This document shows, piece after piece, positions 34,727 to 43,897 of a DNA stretch of 64,000 bases. The notes beneath the pieces are model-generated. The model had not been told where the DNA came from and searched no databases. It worked only from the letters and a program-made list of their open reading frames with translations. The position numbers and the translations under genes were made by a program. The stretch covers positions 62,001 through 126,000 of the forward strand of contig NZ_JAFLRF010000004.1 in assembly GCF_017315705.1 (NCBI RefSeq). The letters are read 5' to 3'. Numbering within the stretch: the stretch's first letter is position 1; every line of letters starts with the position of its first letter. This stretch comes from Trinickia mobilis. GTDB lineage: Bacteria > Pseudomonadota > Gammaproteobacteria > Burkholderiales > Burkholderiaceae.

Positions 34727-36738
34727 GATGCCTCCTTGAGCTCCTGTTCGATTCCCTTCAAAAGATGGCGGCGGGCTTCGCCCACGACGTGGCTCGCCGT
34801 AATGCCGAAGTGCTCGAACAGCACCTCGGCGGGACCCGATGCACCGAAGCCGCTCATGCCGACAAAACCGCCGCGCTCGCCGAGGTAGCGATCCCAGCCG
34901 AAGCGCGCCGCCGCTTCCACCGCGACGCGCACCGTGCCCCTGCCGAGCACGGCGGCGCGATAGCCGGCGTCCTGCTCGTCGAAAATTTCCCAGCACGGCA
35001 TCGAGACGACAGCCGTGGCCACGCCCTCGGCTTGCAGCCGCGTGCGCGCGTCGAGCGCGATCGCCACTTCGGAGCCGGTCGCGAGCAGCGTGACCTGACG
35101 CTTGCCGCCTTCGGCCTCGGCAATGACGTAGGCGCCGCGCCGCGACAGGTTTTCGGCGACGTGGCCGCGGCGCACCGGCGGCAAAGCCTGCCGCGCGAAC
35201 ACCATCGTGCTCGGCCCGTCCTTGCGCTCCAGCGCGACTTCCCAGCACTCCGCCGCCTCGACCGCATCGGCGGGACGCATCACGTGCATGTTCGGCATCG
35301 CGCGCAACGACGCGAGGATTTCCACGGGCTGGTGCGTAGGCCCGTTCCGGCCGAGGCCGATCGAATCGTGGCTGAACACGAACTTCACGGGCAGGCCCAT
35401 CAGGGCGGCCATCCGCATCGCGGGCCGTTCGTAGTCCGAAAACGCGAGATAAGTGACGCAAGTCGCGATCACGCCGCCGTGCGCGGCCATGCCGTTCGCC
35501 ATCGCGCCCATCACGTGCTCGCGCACGCCGCAATGCACGTATGCGCCCGTGCGGTCTTGCGCGGTGAACGCGTGCAGCCGGCGCTTGTGGCTCGTCGGCG
35601 CTTCGAGGTCGGCGCAACCGACCATCCGCTCCGGCAGCGTCGCCGCAAACAGATCGTTGATCTCGGCCGACACCATGATTCCCTGCTGCGCTTCAACGCT
35701 TTCCGCCGCGCGCCGCCGGTAATCTTCGAGCACGTCGCGCCAGCCGTCGGGCAGGCGTCCCGCCTGAACGCGCTCGAATTCGGCGCGCTCGTGCGCAGGC
35801 AGCGCGGCCACGCGGGCCTGCCACGCGCGATACTCGGCCACGTTGCGCTGTCCCGCGCGGCGCCACGCCGACAGGATCTCAGCGGGCACTTCGAACGGCT
35901 GGTGCGGCCAGTCGAGCAGCTTGCGGGCCGCCTCGGCGTCCGCGTCGAACAGCTTGCCGCTATGGCCGCCGCGCTGCCCTTGCAGCCGCGCGATGCCGCG
36001 GCCGATGAGGGTGCGGCACGCGAGCATCGACGGACGCGGATCCTTGCGCGCGAGTTCGAGCGCCGCCGATACGGCGTCGATGTCGTGCCCGTCGACGTCG
36101 ATCACGTGCCAGCCCGCGACGCGAAAGCGCTCGCGCACGTCCTCGCTGATCGACAGCTCGGTGCTGCCGTCGTCGGTGATGCGGTTGTCGTCCCAGCACA
36201 GGATCAGCTTGGAGAGGCGCAAATGCCCCGCGAGCGAGATCATCTCCTGGCCGACGCCTTCCTGAAGGCAGCCGTCGCCGACGAACGCATACGTGTAGTG
36301 ATCGACGATGCCGCTGCCGAACTTCGCGTTGAGAAACGCCTCGGCTACCGCCATCCCGAACGCGTTCGCGATCCCCTGTCCGAGCGGGCCGGTCGTCACT
36401 TCGATGCCGGACGCCTGATCGTATTCGGGGTGTCCCATGCAGTGCGAGCCGAACTCGCGAAACGTCTTGATCTGATCGAGACCGATGCGCGCGTAGCCCG
36501 TCAGATAGAGCAGCGAATACAGCAGCATCGAGCCATGTCCGTTCGAGAGCACGAAGCGATCGCGGTCAGGCCATTGCGGGTCGGCGGGATTGAACTTCAA
36601 GTGGCGCGTGAACAGCGCCGCGGCGATCTCGGCCATGCCGAGCGGCACGCCCTGGTGCCCTTCTCCCGCGCGCAGAATCGCGTCGATCGAAAGAAAGCGG
36701 ATGGCGTTCGCGAGCGGCGCTTCGTCGTAGGTAGACAT
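34723..36738 (-). CDS. single-chain transketolase paralogue
   Basis: A 671-residue ThDP enzyme collinear with TktA. NGHGSMLLYSLLYLTGY, TTGPLGQGIANAFGM and GDGCLQEG are conserved, and YVHCGVREHVMG holds the catalytic Glu. Differences from E. coli TktA, by my own alignment: GHPG is GHQG, the position of the phosphate-binding Arg358 holds Ile with no Arg nearby, and Asp469 is Asn (GRNGPTHQ). These changes argue against an ordinary pentose-phosphate role. The ATG at 36738 follows AAGGAG. It lies in the TRAP-transporter operon, upstream of the hydroxyacid dehydrogenase. Confidence 0.88.
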   Translation of the reverse strand: MSTYDEAPLANAIRFLSIDAILRAGEGHQGVPLGMAEIAAALFTRHLKFNPADPQWPDRDRFVLSNGHGSMLLYSLLYLTGYARIGLDQIKTFREFGSHCMGHPEYDQASGIEVTTGPLGQGIANAFGMAVAEAFLNAKFGSGIVDHYTYAFVGDGCLQEGVGQEMISLAGHLRLSKLILCWDDNRITDDGSTELSISEDVRERFRVAGWHVIDVDGHDIDAVSAALELARKDPRPSMLACRTLIGRGIARLQGQRGGHSGKLFDADAEAARKLLDWPHQPFEVPAEILSAWRRAGQRNVAEYRAWQARVAALPAHERAEFERVQAGRLPDGWRDVLEDYRRRAAESVEAQQGIMVSAEINDLFAATLPERMVGCADLEAPTSHKRRLHAFTAQDRTGAYVHCGVREHVMGAMANGMAAHGGVIATCVTYLAFSDYERPAMRMAALMGLPVKFVFSHDSIGLGRNGPTHQPVEILASLRAMPNMHVMRPADAVEAAECWEVALERKDGPSTMVFARQALPPVRRGHVAENLSRRGAYVIAEAEGGKRQVTLLATGSEVAIALDARTRLQAEGVATAVVSMPCWEIFDEQDAGYRAAVLGRGTVRVAVEAAARFGWDRYLGERGGFVGMSGFGASGPAEVLFEHFGITASHVVGEARRHLLKGIEQELKEAS

Positions 36739-36853
36739 GGCAAAAAAACTCCTTGCGCGCCGTTTCCGAAGAAGCGGCGTCGATGAGAACCGTGAGTGAG
36801 AGCGTCGCGCGCCGCCGCGGCTGCGTAGAGCCCGGGCAGGCGCGCGAGCGGGG

Positions 36854-38716
36854 TTACGGATGCAGGAAGCCCGTCGAAATCCAGGGCACCGCGGCAACCA
36901 CGACGAGCCCGATGACGAGCGCGACCATGTAGCCGACGATCGGCTTCATGCCTTGATCGGGATGGATGCGGCTCACGGCGCAGGCCGAGTAGTAGCCGAC
37001 CCCGAACGGCGGTGCGAAAAGGCCCACGCCCATCGAAAGAATCACGACCATCGCGTAGTGAATGTCGTTGATGCCCAACTGCTTGGCGATCGGGAACATC
37101 AGCGGCCCGAACAGCACGATGGCGGGAATGCCTTCGAGCACGCTGCCGAGCACGATGAACACGACGATCGACGCCGCGATGAACGTCGCGGCCCCGCCCG
37201 GCAAACCGGCGAGCGTGTCGGCGAGCTCGCCCGAGAAGCCCGACTGCGTGAGCGCCCAGGCCATGCCCGTCGCCGCGCCGATGATGAGAAGAATCGCGCC
37301 CGACAGCGACGCCGTATCGATCAGCATCGGCTTCAGGCGCGCCCATTCGAAGCGGCGATAGATCAAAAGGCCCGCGAGCACCGTGTACGCGATGCCGATC
37401 GTCGAGACTTCGGTGGCCGTCGCGATTCCGCGAATCACGGCGGCGCGAATCACGAACGGCAACGCGAGTGCGGGCAGCGCGATCAGCAGCTTGCGGACAA
37501 TCTCCGCAGCGGCGGCGCGCTTCACGTGCGAAAGATCCTCGCGCCGATTGCGCCAAAACACGAGCGCGCAGAGCGTCACGGCGAGCACGATGCCCGGCAG
37601 CATGCCGCCCGTGAAGAGCGCCGAGATCGACGCGCCCGTCACCGAGCCGAGCGTGATCAAGACGAGGCTCGGCGGAATCGTCTCGGTCTGCGCGCCGGTC
37701 GCGGCCAGGAGCGCGACGAGTTCGCCCGGCTTCGCGCCGCGCGCCTTCATCTCGGGAAACAGCACGGGGGCGATCGCCGCCATGTCCGCGGCCTTCGAAC
37801 CTGAGATGCCGGACACCAAATACATGGCGCCGACCAACACATACGAAAGACCGCCGCGCACATGCCCAAGCAGGCTCGCGAGAAACGCGATCATCGCGGC
37901 CGCCATACCCGTCATCTCGATCAGCTGGCCGAGGAACACGAAGAGCGGCACCGACAGCAGGATCAAGTGCGACATGCCTTCGTCCATGCGGCCGACGACG
38001 ACCGTCATCGGCGTGCTGGTCGTCAGCGCGAGATAGCCGAACGTCGCGAGCGCAAACGAAAACGCGATCGGCACGCCGGACAGCACGCCGAGCGCCACGA
38101 GCCCGACGAAGAAGATCAGCAGGTTGTAGTTGCCGAGATCGCGCAGCACTGGGCCAAGCGCGACGAACGCGCAGCCGAGCGCAAAAACCGTGGCCAGCGC
38201 CGCCAGCACGAGGCGCCAGTTCGCCTCACGGACCAGCCGCACGGCGACCACGAGCAGCATGAGCCCCGACCCGACGGGCAGCGCCGCCGCGCGCCACGAG
38301 TCGGACAGGCTCAGCGCCGGGGTGGTGACGATCGCCGCGTCCTGCGCGAACTGAATGGCCGGCCACATGACGAGCGCGAGAAACGCGAGCGGCGCCGCGA
38401 TGGCGACCATGTCGAGAAACGCCCGCACGCCGGGCGCGCACATGCCGACCACGGCGGTCATCCGCATGTGCTCGCCGCGGCGCAAGGCCACCACCGCGCC
38501 GAGCATGGCGAGCCACAGGAACAGGATCTCGGCGAGCTCGTCGGACCAGACGAGCGGGGAGCGCAGCACGTAGCGGCTCGTCACGCCGGCGAGCAGCACG
38601 ACGATTTCCGCGACCACCAGCAGCGCGGCGGGGATTTCCACCAACGGCCCGAGCGCGGCGTCGAGCGCACACGCGAAACGCCGGGGCGAATGATGCGAGT
38701 AGGACATCGTGATCAT
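36854..38716 (-). CDS. TRAP transporter permease, fused small (DctQ) and large (DctM) subunits
   Basis: A 620-residue inner-membrane protein. Residues 1 to about 170 form the four-helix DctQ part (SDELAEILFLWLAMLGAVVALRRGEH). From about 190 the DctM part carries GVPIAFSFALATFGYL, SGSKAADMAAIAPVL and, near the end, MGVGLFAPPFGVGYY. It moves a carboxylate or similar solute using the sodium gradient together with DctP. The ATG at 38716 has AAGGGGAA upstream and starts 16 bp after dctP stops. It is followed by the single-chain transketolase. Confidence 0.92.
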   Translation of the reverse strand: MITMSYSHHSPRRFACALDAALGPLVEIPAALLVVAEIVVLLAGVTSRYVLRSPLVWSDELAEILFLWLAMLGAVVALRRGEHMRMTAVVGMCAPGVRAFLDMVAIAAPLAFLALVMWPAIQFAQDAAIVTTPALSLSDSWRAAALPVGSGLMLLVVAVRLVREANWRLVLAALATVFALGCAFVALGPVLRDLGNYNLLIFFVGLVALGVLSGVPIAFSFALATFGYLALTTSTPMTVVVGRMDEGMSHLILLSVPLFVFLGQLIEMTGMAAAMIAFLASLLGHVRGGLSYVLVGAMYLVSGISGSKAADMAAIAPVLFPEMKARGAKPGELVALLAATGAQTETIPPSLVLITLGSVTGASISALFTGGMLPGIVLAVTLCALVFWRNRREDLSHVKRAAAAEIVRKLLIALPALALPFVIRAAVIRGIATATEVSTIGIAYTVLAGLLIYRRFEWARLKPMLIDTASLSGAILLIIGAATGMAWALTQSGFSGELADTLAGLPGGAATFIAASIVVFIVLGSVLEGIPAIVLFGPLMFPIAKQLGINDIHYAMVVILSMGVGLFAPPFGVGYYSACAVSRIHPDQGMKPIVGYMVALVIGLVVVAAVPWISTGFLHP

Positions 38717-38732
38717 GACTTCCCCTTGAGGC

Positions 38733-39770
38733 TCAGGCGAGTTTGCCGGCGGTTTTTTCGAGCAGGCCCCAGGCCTCGGCGCCGTACTTCGATTTCCAGT
38801 CGCCATAGAACGAAGTCTTCGCCAGTGCACCGCGGAACGCTTCACGGTCGACGTCGACGAACGTGATGCCCTTGGCCTTCAAATCGTTGCGCAACGATTG
38901 GCTCAGCTTCGCGATATCCGCGCGCTGCTCCGTGCCCGCGCGCGTGAACTCGCGCTGCACGATCGCACGCAGGTCGGGCGGCAGCTTGTTCCAGGCGGCG
39001 ACGTTGCCGAGAATCCAGTAGCCGTCCCACACGTGCGATGTGAGGCTGATGTACTTCTGCACTTCGTAGAGCTTGGCCGTCGCGATGATCGGCAGCGGGT
39101 TCTCCTGGCCTTCGACCACGCCCGTTTGCAGCGCCGAATAAAGCTCGTTGAAGTTGATCGGCGTGGGGCCCGCATCGAGCGCCTTGAACAGCGAGGTCAG
39201 CATCGGCGCCTGCGGCACGCGGATCTTGAAGCCCTTCAGGTCGGCGGGCGTCTTCAGCGCACGCGTCGACGAGCTGATCTGCCTAAAGCCGTTGTCCCAC
39301 ACCGGACACACGGAGACGATGCCCGACTTCGCAATCTGCGCGCGGACGTAGCTGCCGAGGTCGCCGTCCATCGCGCGCCAGACCGCGTCGTAGTCCTTGA
39401 ACGCAAAACCGGTGTTGACGATGCCGGCTGCGGGCGTCAGCGTCGCGAGAATCGACGACGCTTGATTGAAGAACTCGACCCCGCCATTGCGCACCTGCGA
39501 GAGCAGATCGGTATCGGAGCCGAGCTGATTGGCCGGGAACAGCTTGATGTCGAGGCGCCCGTGGGTCGCCTCGCGGATGCGGTCGAGCGCTTCCTTGCCG
39601 CGCACGTTGACCGGATGCGACGGGTCCTGCCCGGTCGCAAACTTATACGAGAACTCGGCCGCCGACGCACGGCGCGCCACGCCCGCGAACGGCACTGCCA
39701 CGGTTAATGCGGCACCGGCCTTCAGAAACGTGCGGCGATCGACGCCGCTTCGAGCGTTCGACTGGGTCAT
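38733..39770 (-). CDS. TRAP transporter solute-binding protein (DctP)
   Basis: A 345-residue periplasmic binding protein. The N-terminus DRRTFLKAGAALTVAVPFAG has a twin-arginine export signal with cleavage expected after ARRASA. The mature part has the DctP pattern ATGQDPSHPVNVRGKEALDRI and GFKIRVPQAPM; the Arg in the latter usually clamps the substrate carboxylate. The ATG at 39770 follows GGAGGAG. Substrate unknown; the context suggests a hydroxy- or keto-acid. Confidence 0.92.
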   Translation of the reverse strand: MTQSNARSGVDRRTFLKAGAALTVAVPFAGVARRASAAEFSYKFATGQDPSHPVNVRGKEALDRIREATHGRLDIKLFPANQLGSDTDLLSQVRNGGVEFFNQASSILATLTPAAGIVNTGFAFKDYDAVWRAMDGDLGSYVRAQIAKSGIVSVCPVWDNGFRQISSSTRALKTPADLKGFKIRVPQAPMLTSLFKALDAGPTPINFNELYSALQTGVVEGQENPLPIIATAKLYEVQKYISLTSHVWDGYWILGNVAAWNKLPPDLRAIVQREFTRAGTEQRADIAKLSQSLRNDLKAKGITFVDVDREAFRGALAKTSFYGDWKSKYGAEAWGLLEKTAGKLA

Positions 39771-39860
39771 GATGTGCTCCTCCAATATGGGTTTTCATTC
39801 TTGTTATGTCGTGTGATTGCTAATGTGACTCGAACCGGCGACGCGCGCATGGCGCCACGC

Positions 39861-39902
39861 GATCGTCCGGTCGCTCCTCCGTCAAGCGCCGGCCGGACGA
39901 TC
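39861..39902 (-). terminator. hairpin between the SDR and dctP genes
   Basis: GATCGTCCGG (39861-39870) pairs perfectly with 39893-39902 around a 22-nt loop. It sits in the 145-bp gap inside the minus-strand cluster. It may attenuate read-through from the upstream genes or protect a processed mRNA end; no T run follows. Confidence 0.45.
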
Positions 39903-39915
39903 CGCCGCCCTGCGC

Positions 39916-40680
39916 TTAGCCGTGGATCAGCATCCCGCCGTTCACGTCGATCACGGCGCCCGTGATGTACGACGAAATATCCGAGGCCAGAAACAGGAAC
40001 GCGCCCGCGACGTCGTCAGGCACGCCCAGCCGGTTCAGCGGAATGCCCGCGAGGATTTCGCCGCGCTTGTCGTCGCTGATCTTGCCGGCGTTGATGTCGG
40101 TTTGAATCAGGCCGGGCGTCACGCAGTTCACGCGAATGCCGTCGATGCCGAGCTCGCGCGCCATTGCCTTGGCCAGTCCCAGCACGCCGGCCTTCGCGGC
40201 CGAGTAATGCGGGCCGCCGAGAATGCCGCCGCCACGCTGTGCCGACACCGACGACATGCACCCGATCGACCCCTTGCCCTGCTTCTTCATCTGCGGCACC
40301 ACGGCCTGCGACAGATACAGCACGCCGCGCAGATTCACATCGAGGATGCGGTCCCAGCTCTCCGGATCGATGTCGAGCAGCTTGGCCGGCTGCGTGACGC
40401 CGGCATTATTGATGAGCACATCGATCTTGCCGAGGTCGGCGACCACGCGCTCGACTGCCGCGTGGCACGCCTGCCGGTCGGTCACGTTGCAGGCGTAGCC
40501 GCGATGGGCCGGGCCGATCGAAGACGCGGCCTCGACGGCCGCGCGTTCGTCGAGATCAAGGATCGCGACCGTCGCGCCGTGGGCGGCGAACATGCGCGCC
40601 GTCGCCATGCCGATTCCGCGCGGCGAGGCGGCGCCCGAGATGGCGGCGACCTTGCCGGCAAGAAGTGTCGACTCTGACAT
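39916..40680 (-). CDS. short-chain dehydrogenase/reductase (SDR)
   Basis: A 254-residue classical SDR. The coenzyme motif SGAASPRGIG is at residues 15-24, NNAG at 91-94, Tyr159-x-x-x-Lys163 in HYSAAKAG, and the usual C-terminal VIDVNGGM. The Asp after the second strand (AILDLDERAA) favours NAD over NADP. The ATG at 40680 follows AGGAGA. It lies between the split transketolase and the TRAP genes and probably oxidises the imported hydroxy compound to its keto form (inference). Confidence 0.9.
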   Translation of the reverse strand: MSESTLLAGKVAAISGAASPRGIGMATARMFAAHGATVAILDLDERAAVEAASSIGPAHRGYACNVTDRQACHAAVERVVADLGKIDVLINNAGVTQPAKLLDIDPESWDRILDVNLRGVLYLSQAVVPQMKKQGKGSIGCMSSVSAQRGGGILGGPHYSAAKAGVLGLAKAMARELGIDGIRVNCVTPGLIQTDINAGKISDDKRGEILAGIPLNRLGVPDDVAGAFLFLASDISSYITGAVIDVNGGMLIHG

Positions 40681-40751
40681 GTTGAGTTCTCCTGATAGGG
40701 CGCGATTCGAGCGCCGAATGTCGTGTAGTGAAGCGGTGCGATGAAAACGGC

Positions 40752-41753
40752 CTAGTTGAGCCAGCCCTTGATCGTGTCGGCCATGGCGTTCGCGGAGATG
40801 CCATAGCGGTCGTGCAGCGTCGGCAACGCGCCCGCATCGAGGAACGCATCGGGCAGCGCGATCTGGCGGAACGGCGGCGTCACGCCTGCGCACAGCAAGG
40901 TGGTCGCGACCGCCTCGCCGAGACCGCCGATCGTCGTATGGTTCTCGGCCACCACGACGAGGCGGCCCGAGCGCCGCGCCTCGCGCAGGATCGTCACCGT
41001 ATCGAGCGGCTTGATCGTCGGCACGTGCAGCACGCCCACGTCGACGCGGTCCTGTTCGAGCGCCTTCGCCACTTCGAGCGCGCGCATCGTCATGATCCCG
41101 GTCGAGACGATCAGCACTTCGGCGCCGTCGCGCAGCAGCTTGGCCTTGCCGAGTTCGAAGCGATAGCCGTATTGATCGAGCACGAGCGGGACGTTGCCGC
41201 GCAACAGGCGCATATAGACCGGGCCGCGATGGTCGGCGATGGCCGGCACGATCTGCTCGATCTCGTGCGCGTCGCACGGATCGATCACGGTGAGGTTCGG
41301 CATCGCCCTGAAGAGCGCGAGGTCTTCGGCGGCCTGATGGCTCGGGCCGTAACCGGTCGTGAGGCCGGGCAGCGCGCAGACGATCTTCACGTCGAGGTTG
41401 TCCTCGGCGATCGCCTGGTGGATGAAGTCGTATGCGCGGCGCGAGGCGAACACGGCGTAGGTCGTGACGAACGGCTGCGCGCCCTCGTGTGCCATGCCGG
41501 CGGCGGCCCCCATCAGAAGCTGCTCGGCCATGCCCATCTGGTAGTAACGCTCGGGGAACGCCTTGGCGAAAATGTGCAAGTCGGTGTACTTGCCGAGATC
41601 GGCCGTCATGCCCACGACCTCGGAACGCTGGTGCGCAAGCTCGACGAGCGCATGCCCGAACGGTGCGGAACGCGTGGCCTGTCCTTCAGCGGCAATCGAC
41701 GCGATCATCGCCGACGTCTTCAGACGCGGCTTTTGTGCGGTGGCCTGGCTCAT
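40752..41753 (-). CDS. transketolase, C-terminal subunit
   Basis: A 333-residue pyrimidine-binding and C-terminal half of a split transketolase. SEVVGMTADLGKYT and YYQMGMAEQLLMGAAAGMA, with the catalytic Glu in MAEQ, are typical, as is GLTTGYGPSHQAAEDLALFR. The ATG at 41753 overlaps the stop of the N-terminal subunit gene (ATGA), so the two are translationally coupled into one enzyme. Split transketolases of this type occur in sugar and sugar-acid catabolic operons, for example for apulose phosphate. Confidence 0.9.
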   Translation of the reverse strand: MSQATAQKPRLKTSAMIASIAAEGQATRSAPFGHALVELAHQRSEVVGMTADLGKYTDLHIFAKAFPERYYQMGMAEQLLMGAAAGMAHEGAQPFVTTYAVFASRRAYDFIHQAIAEDNLDVKIVCALPGLTTGYGPSHQAAEDLALFRAMPNLTVIDPCDAHEIEQIVPAIADHRGPVYMRLLRGNVPLVLDQYGYRFELGKAKLLRDGAEVLIVSTGIMTMRALEVAKALEQDRVDVGVLHVPTIKPLDTVTILREARRSGRLVVVAENHTTIGGLGEAVATTLLCAGVTPPFRQIALPDAFLDAGALPTLHDRYGISANAMADTIKGWLN

Positions 41754-42607
41754 GACATTTGTCTCCCGTCTTCGAGCGCCTTGAGCGCGAGTTGCCATTC
41801 GTGCGCGTCGACACGGATGAAGTGGTTCTTCTCACGGGCTTCGAGGAACGGCACGCCGCAGCCCATCTTCGTATCGCAGACGATCATCCGCGGCTGCGGG
41901 GCGCGATGCGCGCGCGCCGCGTCGAATGCCGCGACCACCGCTGCGAGGTCGTTGCCGTTCACCCGCTGCACGAACCAGCCGAACGCTTCGAGCTTCTCGA
42001 CCAGCGGCTCGAACGCCATGATCTGCGTCGATGGGCCGTCCGCTTGCTGGTTGTTGACGTCGACGATCCCGATCAGGTTGTCGAGTTGCCAGTGCGCAGC
42101 GGACATGATCGCTTCCCACACGGCGCCCTCATCGAGCTCGCCGTCGGAGAACAACGTGTAGACAAACGAACCGGAGCCCTTGCGCTTGAGCCCGAGGCAA
42201 CGGCCGACCGCGATGGCGAGGCCCTGCCCGAGCGAGCCGCCGGACATCTCCATGCCGGGCGTGAAGCTCGCCATGCCGGACATCGGCAGGCGGCTGTCGT
42301 CGCTGCCGTAGGTCTGCAGCTCTTCCTCGGGGACGATGCCGGCTTCGATCAGCGCGGCGTAGAGCGCGATCGCATAGTGGCCGTTGGACAGCAGGAAGCG
42401 GTCGCGGCCTTCCCAGTCGGGGTCGTCCGAGCGGTATTTCATCGCATGAAAGTAGGCGGCGGCCAGCACGTCGGCAATGTCCAGTGCCTGGCCGACGTAG
42501 CCCTGCCCTTGCACCTCGCCCATCAAGAGCGCGTTGCGGCGGATGCGATACGCGCGTTCCGCGAGTTGGACGGATTCGGTCTTCCGCCCGGCTTCGCTCA
42601 TAGTCAC
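41750..42607 (-). CDS. transketolase, N-terminal subunit
   Basis: A 285-residue ThDP pyrophosphate-binding half. RDRFLLSNGHYAIALYAAL, SGGSLGQGLAIAVG and the metal motif SDGELDEG...VDVNNQQ are clear. The GTG at 42607 is preferred because AAGGAG lies six bases upstream; the ATG at 42601 is 12 bases from it. It is the first gene of the minus-strand cluster and is divergent from a LysR regulator. With the next gene it makes one complete transketolase, distinct from the single-chain enzyme 5 kb downstream. Confidence 0.9.
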   Translation of the reverse strand: MTMSEAGRKTESVQLAERAYRIRRNALLMGEVQGQGYVGQALDIADVLAAAYFHAMKYRSDDPDWEGRDRFLLSNGHYAIALYAALIEAGIVPEEELQTYGSDDSRLPMSGMASFTPGMEMSGGSLGQGLAIAVGRCLGLKRKGSGSFVYTLFSDGELDEGAVWEAIMSAAHWQLDNLIGIVDVNNQQADGPSTQIMAFEPLVEKLEAFGWFVQRVNGNDLAAVVAAFDAARAHRAPQPRMIVCDTKMGCGVPFLEAREKNHFIRVDAHEWQLALKALEDGRQMS

Positions 42608-42757
42608 TGTGATCTCCTTATGGCCCGCGCGTTTTCGCTGCGCAAAGCCGGTATCGATTGCGAAATGAGCCGAGCGGCGCGCGCTCCGTTCGTCTCTCTC
42701 GACGCTCGCGGCAGCGTCTTGAACGATGCCGCTGCGAGGTGTAGTAAGCGTAAGCGC

Positions 42758-42775
42758 TTGAGTTCTCGTGCTCAA
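42758..42775. promoter_or_regulatory. candidate LysR box in the divergent transketolase/regulator region
   Basis: The dyad TTGAG-TTCTCGTG-CTCAA lies between the divergent transketolase and LysR genes, about 50 bp before the regulator start. Its length and symmetry suit a LysR recognition site (T-N11-A type). Confidence 0.45.
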
Positions 42776-42824
42776 ACGAATTAAAGTGGCCCTATCGCTG
42801 AATTCAATTCATCGGAATGCTGTG

Positions 42825-43715
42825 ATGCACAATCGCATTACGCTCAAATCGATTCAGGCGTTCGAGGCGGCGGCGCGGCTCGCGTCGTTTGCGCTTGCCG
42901 CAGACGAGCTGTTCGTCACGCCTTCCGCCATCAGCCACCAGGTCAAGCTCCTCGAAGAGCAATTGAGCGTGCGGCTCTTTCATCGCGTGCACCGCGCGGT
43001 CGTGCTGACCGACTCGGGACGGCAGTACGCCGAGGAGATCGCCGCCGCATTCGCCCGCATCGATGCGGCGACGCGCAACATCGGCCGCGTCGCGAAGAGC
43101 GACATCCTCACCGTGCACGCCACGCCGAGCTTTGCGACGCAATGGCTGATGCCGCGCCTCGCGCGCTTTTCCGCGCTCAATCCCGACATCGACGTGCGGC
43201 TCAACGCGTCGTCGAGCCCGGCCGACCTGGCGACGGATGCCGTCGACGTCGACATCCGCTATGGCGCGCGCAAGCTGCAGCCGGTCGGCACGATGGTGCT
43301 GGAGCTGCCGCCCGAAACGATCGTGCCGCTCTGCGCGCCGCACCTCGCGAACGGCGAGCATCCGATCCGCACGACCGCCGATTTGCAGCGCCACACGCTG
43401 ATCCACAGCGAAAGCTGCCTCGTCGGATGGCGCGACTGGATGCGCCTGAATCGCCGGACGCGTCTCGACATCACACGCGGACCGCGCTTCGACCGCTCGT
43501 TCATGTCGATCAGCGCGGCGGTGGACGGGCTGGGGGTGTGCCTGGAAAGCCTGCTGCTCGTGCAACGCGAGCTGGAGACGGGGCGGCTCGTGGCGCCGCT
43601 GGGAACGGAGGGCCTGAGGGTTCATGGCTACACGCTGAACCTGCTCAAGTCGCGCGCGGACCTGCCTAAGCTGCGCAGTTTCCAGGACTGGCTCTTCGAA
43701 CAGCTCGAAGCGTGA
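42825..43715 (+). CDS. LysR-family regulator (GcvA-like) of the transketolase/TRAP cluster
   Basis: A 296-residue LysR regulator with helix-turn-helix FALAADELFVTPSAISHQVKLLEEQL and the GcvA-like SFATQWLMPRLARF motif in the effector domain. The ATG at 42825 precedes RITLKSIQAFEAAARL; a longer frame from 42768 lacks family support. It is divergent from the split transketolase, so it most likely controls that cluster. Its effector is unknown. Confidence 0.88.
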   Translation: MHNRITLKSIQAFEAAARLASFALAADELFVTPSAISHQVKLLEEQLSVRLFHRVHRAVVLTDSGRQYAEEIAAAFARIDAATRNIGRVAKSDILTVHATPSFATQWLMPRLARFSALNPDIDVRLNASSSPADLATDAVDVDIRYGARKLQPVGTMVLELPPETIVPLCAPHLANGEHPIRTTADLQRHTLIHSESCLVGWRDWMRLNRRTRLDITRGPRFDRSFMSISAAVDGLGVCLESLLLVQRELETGRLVAPLGTEGLRVHGYTLNLLKSRADLPKLRSFQDWLFEQLEA

Positions 43716-43897
43716 GCGGCGCTGCACGAAACTTGCTCAACGGTAAGAAAGCTGACAAACGGTAATTGCGCAGGCAAGCGGGCGCAATTCGGCAGACACT
43801 AAACCTGTCCAAGGAATAGGGCCTCGAGCCGATTTGCCGGGGACGCAACGAGGAACACATGAAGCCTGCAGGCAGCCTCTTTTCCGAGGGAGGAATC

